Positions 5,731-5,829 of a stretch of 5,829 bases of DNA are shown here, one piece after another. The stretch is from an uncultured bacterium (GTDB lineage Bacteria; Bacillota_I; Bacilli_A; RF39; UBA660). The notes under the pieces are model-generated. The model searched no databases, was not told where the DNA came from, and was given only the letters and a program-made list of their open reading frames with translations. Numbering within the stretch: the stretch's first letter is position 1; every line of letters starts with the position of its first letter. A program made the translations under genes and the position numbers. The stretch covers positions 1-5,829 of the forward strand of contig CASEAD010000174.1 in NCBI GenBank assembly GCA_949285775.1, read 5' to 3'.

Positions 5731-5829
5731 TAGTTCTAAAAGAATTAACAAACTAAAAGTCCATAAATTTATACCAGTGCCTACCATATTAAATTTTATA
5801 TAATTCAGAAATAACTACCTTTACAATCA

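Noticed and set aside
5731..5829. Possible C-terminal tail of an upstream minus-strand gene, and an AT-only dyad (about 5763-5796) that might be a terminator
   Set aside because: More than one short frame is open from the right edge before a stop, none distinctive. The dyad has a bulge, almost no GC in its outer stem and no clear U-tract.
1..5829. Reassigned genetic code (UGA as Trp), considered because of the low GC
   Set aside because: All frames are complete with TGG for Trp and no in-frame TGA, so the standard bacterial code suffices.

Overview
The window is a very AT-rich stretch in which every supportable gene lies on the minus strand. It uses the standard code: Trp is TGG, no in-frame UGA is needed, and the visible stops are TAA or TAG. 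Shine-Dalgarno sites are purine-rich and the promoters are near-consensus sigma-70/SigA type. LemA next to a DUF2207 membrane protein, Sel1 repeats, and a membrane-anchored protein with an FN3-like domain and a Gly/Asp/Glu linker all fit a low-GC Bacillota, possibly one of the uncultured gut Bacilli. The taxonomic placement is inference from gene content and base composition only.

Read in the direction of transcription (right to left), there are three transcription units. (1) 5730-3837: a near-consensus promoter drives a GTG-started Fic-domain protein, a Sel1-repeat protein and a GNAT acetyltransferase. Both junctions are exactly 17 nt, so this is very likely one operon. It combines two protein families that modify other molecules with a protein-protein scaffold. 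The Fic protein has a Gln where the catalytic His of the Fic motif should be, yet keeps an N-terminal motif of the class II inhibitory type. (2) 3775-1375: a promoter with an extended -10 drives lemA and a DUF2207 membrane protein with a glycine-rich tail, a widespread bacterial gene pair. It ends in an A-tract/hairpin/U-tract terminator. The DUF2207 protein seems to lack the second hydrophobic hairpin usual in the family. (3) 1354 leftward off the edge: a perfect TTGACA-17-TATAAT promoter with an extended -10 drives a large N-terminally anchored protein. It has an uncharacterised beta-rich region, a 51-residue Gly/Asp/Glu/Thr linker and an FN3-like domain, and is cut by the window edge. A 13-nt sequence is repeated exactly at this promoter's -10 and at the gene's ribosome-binding site and start codon.

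Units 2 and 3 look like cell-envelope functions. Unit 1 looks cytosolic and accessory, and it differs somewhat from the others in strand base skew. No RNA gene, insertion sequence, CRISPR array or origin is visible. The longest gene-free stretches are 1293-1470, 3735-3836 and 5653-5829, all under 300 nt; they hold the promoters and the terminator described below.
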